From the NCBI GenBank assembly GCA_964566025.1, contig CAZMHF010000008.1:1-60742 (forward strand): a stretch of 60,742 bases of DNA. Direction: 5' to 3'. Origin of the DNA: RGIG8306 sp964566025. GTDB taxonomy: Bacteria; Bacillota; Clostridia; Lachnospirales; Lachnospiraceae. The translations under genes and the position numbers were made by a program. Within the stretch, counting starts at the first letter, position 1; every line of letters begins with the position of its first letter. Positions 34,754 to 43,063 of this stretch are shown here, one piece after another. The notes below the pieces were generated by a model. The model made no database searches, had not been told where the DNA came from, and worked only from the letters and a program-made list of their open reading frames with translations.

Positions 34754-34783
34754 TTAAAACCTTCTCATCGTTCGTACCTCCAT
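34754..34783 (-). CDS. Nine-codon leader peptide candidate (MEVRTMRRF)
   Basis: In the leader between the promoter at 34843-34871 and the SMI1 gene, an ATG with GAAAGG just upstream opens a nine-codon frame ending TAA. It contains three arginine codons and an internal ATG preceded by GGAGG. It could be a regulatory upstream frame or chance. Confidence 0.25.
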   Translation of the reverse strand: MEVRTMRRF

Positions 34784-34842
34784 CCTTTCGTTTTTTCTGG
34801 CAGATAATTCAGTATTATCTACAATATAGGCTGTTTTTTTAT

Positions 34843-34871
34843 TTATAACATATGCTCTTTAATACTGTCAA
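34843..34871 (-). promoter_or_regulatory. Promoter of the SMI1 operon
   Basis: Perfect TTGACA (34866-34871) and TTATAA (34843-34848) on the minus strand, 17 bases apart; TATAAA with an 18-base spacer fits as well. A leader of about 150 bases follows. Confidence 0.7.
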
Positions 34872-34941
34872 CACCCGTCTTTGAGTTTTAGCACCACAAC
34901 TTCTTAAGGGCATCTATCCCCGCACTCGAAAAACTCTCTAC

Positions 34942-34970
34942 TTGTCTTTTCATTTTTACAATGCTATAAT
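34942..34970 (+). promoter_or_regulatory. Promoter of the small membrane-protein gene
   Basis: TTGTCT (34942-34947) and a perfect TATAAT (34965-34970) are 17 bases apart, 32 bases before the start at 35003. It diverges from the SMI1 promoter. Confidence 0.75.
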
Positions 34971-35002
34971 ACTTTCATTCTATTAATGAAGGAGCAAATT
35001 AT

Positions 35003-35461
35003 ATGTTTCAATCAATTCTCGCAATTGGTCTTTTCACAAAAATACTATTAATTGTACTAGCTGTTGTTATAATTGTTGCCGTTGTTTTGTTTTTCCTCGG
35101 TCGCAATATGCAGAAAAAACAAACTGCTCAAAAGGAACAAATGGATGCCGTAGCAGAGACAATGTCCATACTTGTTATCGATAAAAAGCGGATGAAGCTT
35201 TCCGAAGCAGGCTTACCAAAGATGGTTTTGGATCAAACGCCAAAGTATCTTCGCCGTACAAAGCTTCCTATTGTCAAAGCAAAAATCGGCATGAAGGTGA
35301 TGTCATTGATTGCTGACGAAAAAGTGTTTGCCTCTCTTCCTATAAAAAAAGAAGCCAAGGTTGTTATTAGCGGAATTTACATTACAGAAATTAAAAGTGT
35401 TCGTGGAGGCGTTCTTGCTCCACCACCAAAGAAAAAACGTTTCGGCCGCAAAAAAGCCTAA
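35003..35461 (+). CDS. Small membrane-anchored protein of unknown function
   Basis: Protein of 152 residues with one N-terminal membrane segment (about 8-32, rich in Ile, Val and Leu) and a basic soluble part. The soluble part contains MSILVIDKKRMKLSEAGLP and ends in the positively charged KKKRFGRKK. The pattern suggests a cytoplasmic domain attached to the membrane, possibly touching nucleic acid or lipid; I do not recognise the family. It has its own promoter, GGAG before the ATG and a terminator directly after, so it is a one-gene unit. Confidence 0.75.
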   Translation: MFQSILAIGLFTKILLIVLAVVIIVAVVLFFLGRNMQKKQTAQKEQMDAVAETMSILVIDKKRMKLSEAGLPKMVLDQTPKYLRRTKLPIVKAKIGMKVMSLIADEKVFASLPIKKEAKVVISGIYITEIKSVRGGVLAPPPKKKRFGRKKA

Positions 35462-35473
35462 TACGCATACGAA

Positions 35474-35512
35474 AAGAGCGATTGAAAATCATTTGATTTA
35501 ACAATCGCTCTT
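35474..35512. terminator. Terminator shared by two converging units
   Basis: AAGAGCGATTG pairs perfectly with CAATCGCTCTT across a 17-base loop. Six T residues follow on the plus strand and a shorter T-run on the minus strand. Confidence 0.9.
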
Positions 35513-35514
35513 TT

Positions 35515-35934
35515 TTAATGATATTTCACTTCCATTGTCATTTCATTTTCCGTAACCGCTCCACCAATCTTTAATTGATAGTTGACTTGCACGCAAATAC
35601 CATCGATGGTTTCAATAAAAACCACTTTGTGACATTTGCATTCATAATCAAGCGTAATAATTTTTGATTGGTAACTTCCCTTTGTTATCTGCCCATTGCT
35701 CCAATGCAAAACCATTTCAATTGCACCGCTTCGTTCAAGATAAAGTCCGTTATCTTTTACCACTAATCGATTATAGATAACACCTAATTCCGCTTTTTCC
35801 TCATAGGTAAAATATTTTATCTTCTCTTCGTCGTACCATTTGCCTTCCACTCTTTGAACAATCGCTTCTTGCGCTTCACCCTCGATTGTTTGTTGCAAGC
35901 AATGAAATATGGTTATATTTTTTTCTACGCTCAA
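35515..35934 (-). CDS. DUF1934 (YwiB-like) beta-barrel protein
   Basis: Protein of 139 residues matching the DUF1934/YwiB pattern: alternating strands with YNRLVVKDNGLYLERSG and a C-terminal VNYQLKIGGAVTENEMTMEV segment typical of lipocalin-like barrels. The start is a TTG at 35934 overlapping the ddl stop (TTGA), with AGAGG eight bases upstream, so it is coupled to ddl. The function of this family is not established. Confidence 0.75.
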   Translation of the reverse strand: MSVEKNITIFHCLQQTIEGEAQEAIVQRVEGKWYDEEKIKYFTYEEKAELGVIYNRLVVKDNGLYLERSGAIEMVLHWSNGQITKGSYQSKIITLDYECKCHKVVFIETIDGICVQVNYQLKIGGAVTENEMTMEVKYH

Positions 35935-36980
35935 GATATATACCTCTCTTTTGCTAACGCAATTAGTTTCTCGATTAGTTCTTTCGGCGCAATACCTTTT
36001 TCATTCCATAGCATAGGATACATACTAATCGGCGTAAATCCCGGCATTGTATTTATTTCATTAAAAATCACTTCGTCTCCTCTAACAAAAAAGTCAACTC
36101 GTGACAAACCATATCCATCTAATGTTTTGAATATTTTTATCGCCGTTTCTTGAATTTCCGATTCAACTGCGTATGGCAAATCTGGCGAAACCACTGTTTT
36201 TGATTCTTCATTATGGTACTTTGCCTCATAATCATAAAAATGATTTGCAGCAACAACCTCACCTACACCAGAAGCCTCTACGTTTTTTCCGCCCAGAATA
36301 GCACACTCAATTTCTCTTCCTTCAATAAATTCCTCAATCAAAATACGAGAATCATGTTCTCCTGCAAGATACAACGCATTTAATAATTCATCTCGATTTT
36401 CTACACGACTAACACCAATTGAAGATCCTGCGCGCGACGGCTTTACAAAGCAAGGGTACTCTAATGCATTTTCAATTTGCGAAATGACCTCTGCTTCGTT
36501 CTCCAAATCATCCTTTTCTAAATACGTATACTTTCCTTGCTTAATGCCGACACTTTCCATCAACATCTTTGTACTTATTTTATCCATTGCAGCTGACGAT
36601 GAAAAGACACCACATCCTACATATGGAATATGCGACAGTTCTAATAGTCCTTGTATCGTTCCATCTTCGCCATATTTCCCATGCAAAACAGGAAAAATCA
36701 CATCCACTGTTATTTCAACAAAACCACTTGCCCCCTCTACAATCACACAGTGCTTTACTGCATCTGGACATATATAGGCGTGGTTTTTATTTTTCGTCCA
36801 TTTTCCATCCTCAATCTGATCTTTTCTCGGAACAAATAGCCACTCGCCTTCTTTTGTAATGCCAATAATAGTGACATCATATTTTGAAGAATCCAAATTG
36901 TTTAACACAGTCATTACGGACATGCATGATACATCATGCTCCGACGATTGTCCACCAAATATTACGACGATTGATTCCAT
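35931..36980 (-). CDS. ddl: D-alanine--D-alanine ligase
   Basis: ATP-grasp ligase of 349 residues that makes the D-Ala-D-Ala dipeptide for peptidoglycan. The N-terminus is VVIFGGQSSEHDVS. The omega/ATP loop contains PSRAGSSIGVSRV, and the C-terminal metal-binding segment is NEINTMPGFTP. I use the ATG at 36980 with GGAG six bases ahead; a TTG seven codons upstream is unsupported. It follows the GntR regulator by 24 bases and may be in one transcript with ispE and gntR. Confidence 0.95.
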   Translation of the reverse strand: MESIVVIFGGQSSEHDVSCMSVMTVLNNLDSSKYDVTIIGITKEGEWLFVPRKDQIEDGKWTKNKNHAYICPDAVKHCVIVEGASGFVEITVDVIFPVLHGKYGEDGTIQGLLELSHIPYVGCGVFSSSAAMDKISTKMLMESVGIKQGKYTYLEKDDLENEAEVISQIENALEYPCFVKPSRAGSSIGVSRVENRDELLNALYLAGEHDSRILIEEFIEGREIECAILGGKNVEASGVGEVVAANHFYDYEAKYHNEESKTVVSPDLPYAVESEIQETAIKIFKTLDGYGLSRVDFFVRGDEVIFNEINTMPGFTPISMYPMLWNEKGIAPKELIEKLIALAKERYIS

Positions 36981-37004
36981 GACTTTCTCCTCTGTATGCA
37001 ATAA

Positions 37005-37724
37005 TTATTTTGTGTTTTCTGTTATTGCATTTTCCTGTTGAATTTTTCGAGATACCGTTATTCCCTGTTGTTCAATATGCTCGCACACCGCTTTTTTCGC
37101 TGTTTTAATATCTCTTTCTTTTAATGCCTTGACAATTTCATTATGCTCCTTGCATAATTCCATTCGCATCTGCTCTTCCTTAATGCACTCTAAGCGGAAT
37201 CGATAAATCTGTTCCCGCAAATTATTAATCATCTGAACGAGCTTTGCGTTGTTAGTTGCTTCATAAATAATGTCGTGGAAATATTCATCCTTTTGCGCAA
37301 TTGTCGTAATGTCTTCTTTTGAAATCGATTGCTCAAAATCTTCTTTCGCCTTAACTAATTGCCCTATTGTCTCTTCCGTCATTCTCTCACAGGCTAATTC
37401 AACGGCCAACTCCTCTAAGGTTCTTCTTACTTCTAGCACATCTCTTAAATGTTTTTCAGAAATCCTTGCTACCTCTGCACCTTTTCGAGGAATCATTAGC
37501 ACCAATCCTTCTAATTCGAGCTTTCGAATTGCCTCACGAATTGGCGTTCTACTTACGCCCATACGGTTTGCGAGTGAAATTTCCATCAATCGCTCTCCTG
37601 GCGCTAGATCTCCTCTTAAAATTGCTTGTCTTAATGTTTTAAAAACAATTTCTCTTAGTGAAAGAAATTCGTCCATGCTTAGTTTTAAAAACTCATCCAT
37701 TGTATAGTCTTTTATTGTTGACAT
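37005..37724 (-). CDS. GntR-family regulator with FCD ligand domain
   Basis: Regulator of 239 residues. The winged helix-turn-helix lies at about 25-90 (LREIVFKTLRQAILRGDLAP, RMGVSRTPIREAIRKLELEG). The all-helical FCD effector domain is at 95-225, with metal-ligand-type residues (DEYFHDIIY, HEQ-like C-terminal helix CEHIEQQG). Its start overlaps the end of ispE by 13 bases, with GGAGG ideally placed inside ispE. A GTATAC-T-GTATAC palindrome in the ispE leader is a candidate autoregulatory site. Effector unknown. Confidence 0.88.
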   Translation of the reverse strand: MSTIKDYTMDEFLKLSMDEFLSLREIVFKTLRQAILRGDLAPGERLMEISLANRMGVSRTPIREAIRKLELEGLVLMIPRKGAEVARISEKHLRDVLEVRRTLEELAVELACERMTEETIGQLVKAKEDFEQSISKEDITTIAQKDEYFHDIIYEATNNAKLVQMINNLREQIYRFRLECIKEEQMRMELCKEHNEIVKALKERDIKTAKKAVCEHIEQQGITVSRKIQQENAITENTK

Positions 37725-38611
37725 ATATGTTCCTCCATTTTAATTCCATTTTTAACTGGCTCTGTTACAAAAAATGTCGTGCCCAGCCATTTGCTTTCTA
37801 TCTTCTTTTTCGCTCTTTCGGCATCGCTCTTTTTTTCATAAATCCCAAACACCGTTGGCCCACTTCCACTCATTAATGCGCCAATTGCTCCACTTTGAAT
37901 CATAGCTTCTTTTAATTGTTCGATAATCGCATGCTTTTTTATCGTAACATCTTCGAGAAGATTCCCCATGTGATTGCTTATCGCAACAATATCTCCTTCG
38001 GCTAGTCCTTTTTTTATGCTATCGATTAATGGGTGTTTTGTTTGTTCATCTATTCTAAGTCCACCATAAACTGCTTTTGTAGAAACATCAATTGGTGGCT
38101 TTGCAATCAATAATGCACAAGTCGGACAATTCGGTAATGTTGTCAACTTCTCTCCAATTCCCGCAGCGTACATCGTTCCACCAGTTAAGCAAAATGGGAT
38201 ATCAGCGCCTAATGTTCTACCATATTCTCTAAGTTCCTCTATCGACAGCCCTAATTCAAATAATTGATTTGTGCCAACGAGTGCTGCTGCCGCATCGCTA
38301 CTGCCTCCCCCCATTCCTGCCAAAATCGGAATTCGCTTTGTCAAATGAACACGAAGTCCTCCTTTTATAGGGTAAGCCCTAAATAACATCTGAATACTTT
38401 TATATATAAGATTGTTTTGGTCAGTCGGCAATCCCTCACAATTAGTCGTCAGAAAAATTCCCGCTTCTTTTGTTTTTGCAAATTCGAGGGTATCGAATAT
38501 GCCTACCGACTGCATAATCATTGATACATCATGATAGCCATCTTCTCTTTTGCGAATAACATCTAATCCTAAATTGATTTTCCCATATGCTTTTAGTGTT
38601 AGTCGATCCAT
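37712..38611 (-). CDS. ispE: 4-diphosphocytidyl-2-C-methyl-D-erythritol kinase
   Basis: GHMP kinase of 299 residues in the non-mevalonate isoprenoid pathway. The N-terminal AYGKINLGLDV is at about 8-18, the ATP-binding loop AGMGGGSSDAAA at 98-109, and the C-terminal MSGSGPTVFGIY motif is present. I use the ATG at 38611, which has AGGAGGGG just ahead; the upstream ATG lacks a site and would include the operator. It is followed by gntR with overlap. Confidence 0.94.
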   Translation of the reverse strand: MDRLTLKAYGKINLGLDVIRKREDGYHDVSMIMQSVGIFDTLEFAKTKEAGIFLTTNCEGLPTDQNNLIYKSIQMLFRAYPIKGGLRVHLTKRIPILAGMGGGSSDAAAALVGTNQLFELGLSIEELREYGRTLGADIPFCLTGGTMYAAGIGEKLTTLPNCPTCALLIAKPPIDVSTKAVYGGLRIDEQTKHPLIDSIKKGLAEGDIVAISNHMGNLLEDVTIKKHAIIEQLKEAMIQSGAIGALMSGSGPTVFGIYEKKSDAERAKKKIESKWLGTTFFVTEPVKNGIKMEEHICQQ

Positions 38612-38626
38612 CGCTCCCCTCCTTTG

Positions 38627-38639
38627 GTATACTGTATAC
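38627..38639. promoter_or_regulatory. GntR-type operator candidate in the ispE leader
   Basis: GTATAC-T-GTATAC, a perfect 6-1-6 repeat whose halves are themselves palindromes, lies just downstream of the -10 and over the likely transcription start. FCD-type GntR proteins often bind GT-rich/AC-rich inverted sites of this kind, and a GntR gene is encoded directly after ispE. Confidence 0.55.
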
Positions 38640-38644
38640 AATTT

Positions 38645-38673
38645 ATTATACCAACTTTATTAAATTAATTCAA
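38645..38673 (-). promoter_or_regulatory. ispE promoter
   Basis: TTGAAT (38668-38673) and a perfect TATAAT (38645-38650) on the minus strand, 17 bases apart, upstream of the palindrome and start codon. Confidence 0.8.
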
Positions 38674-38736
38674 TTGTCTTTATTACGAAAGATTTTTGTG
38701 TTATATTAATAGCATCACATTGTTGGGGAGATTTTT

Positions 38737-40230
38737 ATGAAATTCAAATTGGACAAGAAGATTATCAAATATTCGCTATATTTTATCGCAACCATCTTCC
38801 TTTTGAAGATTTTGCTCAATTTAACGGATAGCTTTCCTTCTATTTTGGCATCTGCCAAATCATTCGTTAAATATGTACTTCACTTATGTCGTCCCGTTAT
38901 TATTGGTCTTATTATCGCGTATTTACTATGGCCACTTGTTAATTTTTTTGAAAAACTCTTCAAAAAATGGCGTTGGTCAAACTTCCTTATGCGAACCGAC
39001 AAAGCAAAGCGTGGAGCTTCTGTTCTAATTACGTATGTGCTATTTCTCGCCATTATCGTTTTTGCTGTTTTCTATTTGTACCTTATGATTGGTGGTCAAA
39101 TTTCTTCCAACACCTCATTAAGTCGTATTATTTCCTATATTTCTTCGCATATTGGCGAAAGTACCTTTACACAAGAATATATATTAGAACAACTTGAATC
39201 TCTAAACATTCCGTTTCTTGGCGATGCTATCAAAAATAACATTAGTATTATCATCTCCTATATCGAAGCCTTCTTATTAAGTGCAGCAAACAACATTTTC
39301 TCATTTGCCATTGCGCTTGGAAGCAACTTATTTAGTTTCTTTATTTCTTTCTTCTTGAGTATTTATTTGTTGTTAGATCGCGAATATTTCCTCTTGATGT
39401 GGGACCGCGCTTTCTTTGTTTTCTTTAGAAAAACGAAAATCGGGCGCACGATTCGCCATATCCTAACAACTACTAATAAAACCTTTTCTCAATACATAAA
39501 AGGACAATTGCTAGAAGCCTTTTTCGTTGGTGTGATGTCCATTATCGCGCTATATATTATTCGCATGGATTACGCACTGTTCATCGGTACTATATCTGGT
39601 GTTACCAATATGATTCCGTATCTCGGTCCCTGGATTGGAACCATTTTAGCAGCGACGATGGCGCTTCTAAACGGAAACTATATGACGGTCGTTTATGTTA
39701 TTATTGCTTTGCAAATTGTACAACAAATTGATAATAATCTCGTTGCTCCACGTGTTGTTGGCAGCAAGGTCGGATTACACCCTGTGTTTATCATGTCCGT
39801 TGTTATTATTGGTGGCGCAATGAACGGATTGCTTGGTATGTTAATTGCCGTTCCAATTACCGCCGTAATTAAAAATCTTCTAGTTGATTGGTACAACTCT
39901 CATCACATAGAAGAAAAGCGACTCGCTTTTTTGGAAGCGCTTCGTGCTGAAAAGCAGGCGCAAGAAGAAGAGGAGGCAAGGAAACATAATGCGCAGATTC
40001 TAGCCATCGAAGACCAAACGCCTGAACCAAAATTATTGACCACATCAAATGAGTCATCAAAAAAAGCCTCCAAAAAGGCTCGTAAAACAACCACTATTTC
40101 TAGTACACCGACACATCTTGATGGCGCTACTATGGCAGACACACCCTCTTTTGCGGATGAGACGGATGAAACTTCATCCGACAACTCTCCTACAAACTCC
40201 AATTCTGATACGTCCGATTCACTAGATTGA
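38737..40230 (+). CDS. AI-2E-family transporter (PerM-like membrane protein)
   Basis: Integral membrane protein of 497 residues with about eight hydrophobic segments between residues 13 and 390. It carries the family features: the C-terminal half has the GTISGVTNMIPYLGPWIGTI segment and the IVQQIDNNLVAPRVVGSKVG motif. Residues about 400-497 form a cytoplasmic tail, first charged (Glu/Ala/Lys-rich), then Ser/Thr/Asp-rich, longer than usual. Family members export signalling molecules or ions; the substrate here is unknown. GGGGAG precedes the ATG. The 3' end overlaps the convergent radical-SAM gene by nine bases. Confidence 0.88.
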   Translation: MKFKLDKKIIKYSLYFIATIFLLKILLNLTDSFPSILASAKSFVKYVLHLCRPVIIGLIIAYLLWPLVNFFEKLFKKWRWSNFLMRTDKAKRGASVLITYVLFLAIIVFAVFYLYLMIGGQISSNTSLSRIISYISSHIGESTFTQEYILEQLESLNIPFLGDAIKNNISIIISYIEAFLLSAANNIFSFAIALGSNLFSFFISFFLSIYLLLDREYFLLMWDRAFFVFFRKTKIGRTIRHILTTTNKTFSQYIKGQLLEAFFVGVMSIIALYIIRMDYALFIGTISGVTNMIPYLGPWIGTILAATMALLNGNYMTVVYVIIALQIVQQIDNNLVAPRVVGSKVGLHPVFIMSVVIIGGAMNGLLGMLIAVPITAVIKNLLVDWYNSHHIEEKRLAFLEALRAEKQAQEEEEARKHNAQILAIEDQTPEPKLLTTSNESSKKASKKARKTTTISSTPTHLDGATMADTPSFADETDETSSDNSPTNSNSDTSDSLD

Positions 40231-40914
40231 TCGAATTTGACAATTGATGTTTTGACTTTTCAAAACAGCCTCTATCTCCTTTAGTTCTTCTTCCGAAAAA
40301 GGAGCTTGTAGGCTGTTTTTTTCATCTCTAAACTCTCTAAAATTCTGAATATATAATTGTTGGCAACCGTCAACCAATTTTGCCAATGCCGTTATTTGAT
40401 CCAAACTATGAAGTCCTTTTACAAATGTTGTGCGAAATTCATATGAAATACCACTGTTTTTTAACAATGCCATACTCTCTTCAATACGCTCAAACGCCAA
40501 CGGTTTTATTCCCGCAAGCTTCTCATATTCGTCTTTTGAAGCCTTAATATCCATCGCTACGTAATCAAGAAGCTGATCATCTAATAGTTTTTTTAAAACC
40601 TCTGGTCGATAACCGTTTGTATCTAGCTTTATTTTTAATAATGTCTTTTCTTTTATTTTCTTAATAAACGCGTATAAATCAGGTTGTAATGTTGGCTCTC
40701 CCCCCGAAATACAAAGTCCTTGCAATATGTTTTTGCGTTTCTCTAAGAACGCCAAAATCTCTTCATCCGAATAAATAGAATCTTTTTTATTATCAATCCA
40801 TTCTTCGTTGTGACAAAATGGGCAACAAAAATTACAACCACCAACAAATATGGTCGCTGCCATTAGATTAGGATAATCCAATAGTGTTGTCTTTTGTAAC
40901 CCTTGTATGTTCAT
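40222..40914 (-). CDS. Radical SAM protein, anaerobic ribonucleotide reductase activase type
   Basis: Radical-SAM enzyme of 230 residues resembling the NrdG2 group of anaerobic ribonucleoside-triphosphate reductase activating proteins. The cluster-binding CxxxCxxC is C27, C31 and C34 (GCNFCCPFCHNEEW), followed by ISGGEPTLQP for SAM binding. No nrdD is in the window, so the reductase partner would be encoded elsewhere. The start overlaps the end of tadA by 47 bases, with GAGAAGG inside tadA as the likely ribosome site. Confidence 0.82.
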   Translation of the reverse strand: MNIQGLQKTTLLDYPNLMAATIFVGGCNFCCPFCHNEEWIDNKKDSIYSDEEILAFLEKRKNILQGLCISGGEPTLQPDLYAFIKKIKEKTLLKIKLDTNGYRPEVLKKLLDDQLLDYVAMDIKASKDEYEKLAGIKPLAFERIEESMALLKNSGISYEFRTTFVKGLHSLDQITALAKLVDGCQQLYIQNFREFRDEKNSLQAPFSEEELKEIEAVLKSQNINCQIRSI

Positions 40915-41392
40915 CTCGCATTGCCTTCTCTTTTTTGTTTTTTTCGCGTAACGCCTTGAAGAACGTCGTCAAAAAAGCAGAGCATTCCTCTTTTAAAACA
41001 TCTCGTTCTACTTCAACTTGATGATTAAATTGATTTGACTCTAATAAGTTGAATACCGAACCAACGCATCCAGCCTTAGGATTTTGGCACGCCATGACTA
41101 GACGCTTCATTCTGGATTGAAGAATTGCCCCCGCACACATTGGGCATGGCTCTAGTGTTACATAAATTGTGCAATCTTCTAATCGCCAATCTCCTGTTTT
41201 TTTCGAGGCGCGATTAATCGCCGTTATCTCAGCATGTGCTAATGTGTTTTTGTCTGTATTTCGCCTATTATATGCGCGGCTTATGATTTCATCATCCCTT
41301 ACAATCACACAGCCAATCGGAACTTCTCCCATTTTACAAGCTTTTTTAGCTTGCTTTAGGGCCTCTTTCATGAAAAACTCGTCTCTTGTCAT
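40868..41392 (-). CDS. tadA: tRNA adenosine(34) deaminase
   Basis: Zinc deaminase of 174 residues that converts A34 to inosine in tRNA-Arg. Catalytic HAE is at 53-55 and the zinc cysteines are in PCPMC (C83, C86). The C-terminal tail is longer than in many homologues and overlaps the next gene. I use the ATG at 41392; an upstream GTG directly before it is a possible alternative. The ribosome site is weak. It lies directly after ksgA in one transcript. Confidence 0.92.
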   Translation of the reverse strand: MTRDEFFMKEALKQAKKACKMGEVPIGCVIVRDDEIISRAYNRRNTDKNTLAHAEITAINRASKKTGDWRLEDCTIYVTLEPCPMCAGAILQSRMKRLVMACQNPKAGCVGSVFNLLESNQFNHQVEVERDVLKEECSAFLTTFFKALREKNKKEKAMRDEHTRVTKDNTIGLS

Positions 41393-41409
41393 CACTAATC
41401 TCTCATTAT

Positions 41410-42282
41410 CTATTCATTGTTCATTTCGTAAAACAAATCTGCCAAATGCGCAAAATCCGCAATCGCTAATCGCTCCCCACGAATATCCGCACCCAAGCCT
41501 AATTGCTCAATGCATTGCAATACTTGTTCTTTTGAAAAAGATAAGTCTTGAAAATTTGTCAATGCATTTACTAGTGTTTTTCGCCTTTGATTAAATGCAC
41601 CTCGCACCAATTGAAACATAAGCGCCTTGTCCTTCACTGTAACGGGCGGATTTTTGTATTTCTCCAAACAAATAACGGCCGAACCTACTTTTGGGCGCGG
41701 AACAAAACAATGAGGAGGAACATTGGCAGCAAGATATGGCTTTGCATAAAATTGTACAGCAATCGATAACGCCCCATATTCTTTTGTCCCTGGCGCGCTC
41801 GCCATACGCTGTGCAACTTCCTTTTGTATCATAACAGTAATGCTTTCCAACGGAATATCTGCTTCAAATAAACTCATAATAATAGGCGTCGTGATATAGT
41901 ATGGCAAATTTGCGACTACTTTAATTGGCATACCATTATTTTTCGCTTGAACAAGCGCATCGATATCTACTTTTAAAATATCCTGATTAATGATTTCGAC
42001 ATTTTCATATTCAGAAAGTGTTTCCTCTAAAATCGGAATTAAGTTTTTGTCGATTTCGATCGCAACCACTTTGCCTGCCGCTTCCGCCAAATATTGCGTT
42101 AGCGTTCCAATGCCAGGTCCGATTTCCAGCACAAAATCATTTTTTGTTACATTTGCATTGCGAATAATTTTTTCTAACACAAAAGTATCAATCAAAAAAT
42201 TTTGACCGAACTTCTTCTCAAATTGAAATTGATACTTTTGCAATATTTCAAATGTTTTTTTCGGATTTCCTAAATCAGCCAT
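41410..42282 (-). CDS. ksgA: 16S rRNA adenine dimethyltransferase
   Basis: Also called rsmA; 290 residues. Makes the two adjacent N6-dimethyladenosines near the 3' end of 16S rRNA. The N-terminal FGQNFLID motif, SAM motif LEIGPGIGTLTQYL and catalytic NLPYYITTPI are all present. It sits in the run metG-tatD-ksgA, as in Bacillus but without rnmV between tatD and ksgA. Confidence 0.95.
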   Translation of the reverse strand: MADLGNPKKTFEILQKYQFQFEKKFGQNFLIDTFVLEKIIRNANVTKNDFVLEIGPGIGTLTQYLAEAAGKVVAIEIDKNLIPILEETLSEYENVEIINQDILKVDIDALVQAKNNGMPIKVVANLPYYITTPIIMSLFEADIPLESITVMIQKEVAQRMASAPGTKEYGALSIAVQFYAKPYLAANVPPHCFVPRPKVGSAVICLEKYKNPPVTVKDKALMFQLVRGAFNQRRKTLVNALTNFQDLSFSKEQVLQCIEQLGLGADIRGERLAIADFAHLADLFYEMNNE

Positions 42283-42296
42283 TTGTCTCCACGATT

Positions 42297-43061
42297 CTAT
42301 AAGCGATATAATTTACTTGCATTTTCATGCGTCATTTGTAATACCACTTCTTTTGAAACTTCTTTTAGTTTTGCGATTTCTTCTGCCACATAATGTAGCA
42401 ATGCGGAGTGATTTCTCTCTCCTCGAAACGGCACTGGCGCCAAATATGGTGCATCCGTTTCCAATACCAAATTGCCTAAATCAATCGCACGAACCACCTC
42501 TTTTAGCTTTTGTGCATTTTTGAATGTCACCACACCACCAATGCCTAACATAAATCCCATTGCAACGTAGTCTCTTGCCATCTCAACACTTCCGCTATAA
42601 CAATGAATAATCCCACCACTTAATTCCGTATGATAGCTTTTCATTATATCAAATGTGTCTTTCGCTGCATCACGACTATGGACATTTACTGGCTTATCTA
42701 ATGCAATTGCGATTTTCAATTGTTCTTCAAACCATTTTTTTTGAATATCTCTTGGATACGTATCCCAATGATAATCTAAACCAATTTCGCCAATTGCCAC
42801 TACTTTTTTATGCTTCGCCAGCTCCTTTATGTTCGCTAGTTTTTCGTCATCCAATACGCCCACTTCATCTGGATGAACACCAATCGCCCCATACATAAAA
42901 TCGTATGTTTCAATTAATTCAATTGTTTTTTTGCACGAATCATATGTCGCAGAAACCGTAATGATTTTATCAACACCTTCTTTTTTGAATTGGCTAAATA
43001 ATTCTTCTCGATCCGCCTCAAAAACATCGTCATCATAGTGAGCATGCGTGTCAATAATCAT
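42297..43061 (-). CDS. TatD-family metal-dependent hydrolase
   Basis: TIM-barrel metal-dependent hydrolase of 254 residues. The N-terminal DTHAHYDD supplies two metal ligands, EIGLDYHW the central glutamate, and later NVHSRDA, IIHCYSG and LETDAPYLAP complete the site. Family members act as 3'-5' exonucleases or DNA-repair nucleases. The place after metG is conserved in Gram-positive bacteria. The start is two bases beyond the metG stop, so the two are coupled. Confidence 0.93.
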   Translation of the reverse strand: MIIDTHAHYDDDVFEADREELFSQFKKEGVDKIITVSATYDSCKKTIELIETYDFMYGAIGVHPDEVGVLDDEKLANIKELAKHKKVVAIGEIGLDYHWDTYPRDIQKKWFEEQLKIAIALDKPVNVHSRDAAKDTFDIMKSYHTELSGGIIHCYSGSVEMARDYVAMGFMLGIGGVVTFKNAQKLKEVVRAIDLGNLVLETDAPYLAPVPFRGERNHSALLHYVAEEIAKLKEVSKEVVLQMTHENASKLYRL

Positions 43062-43063
43062 AT

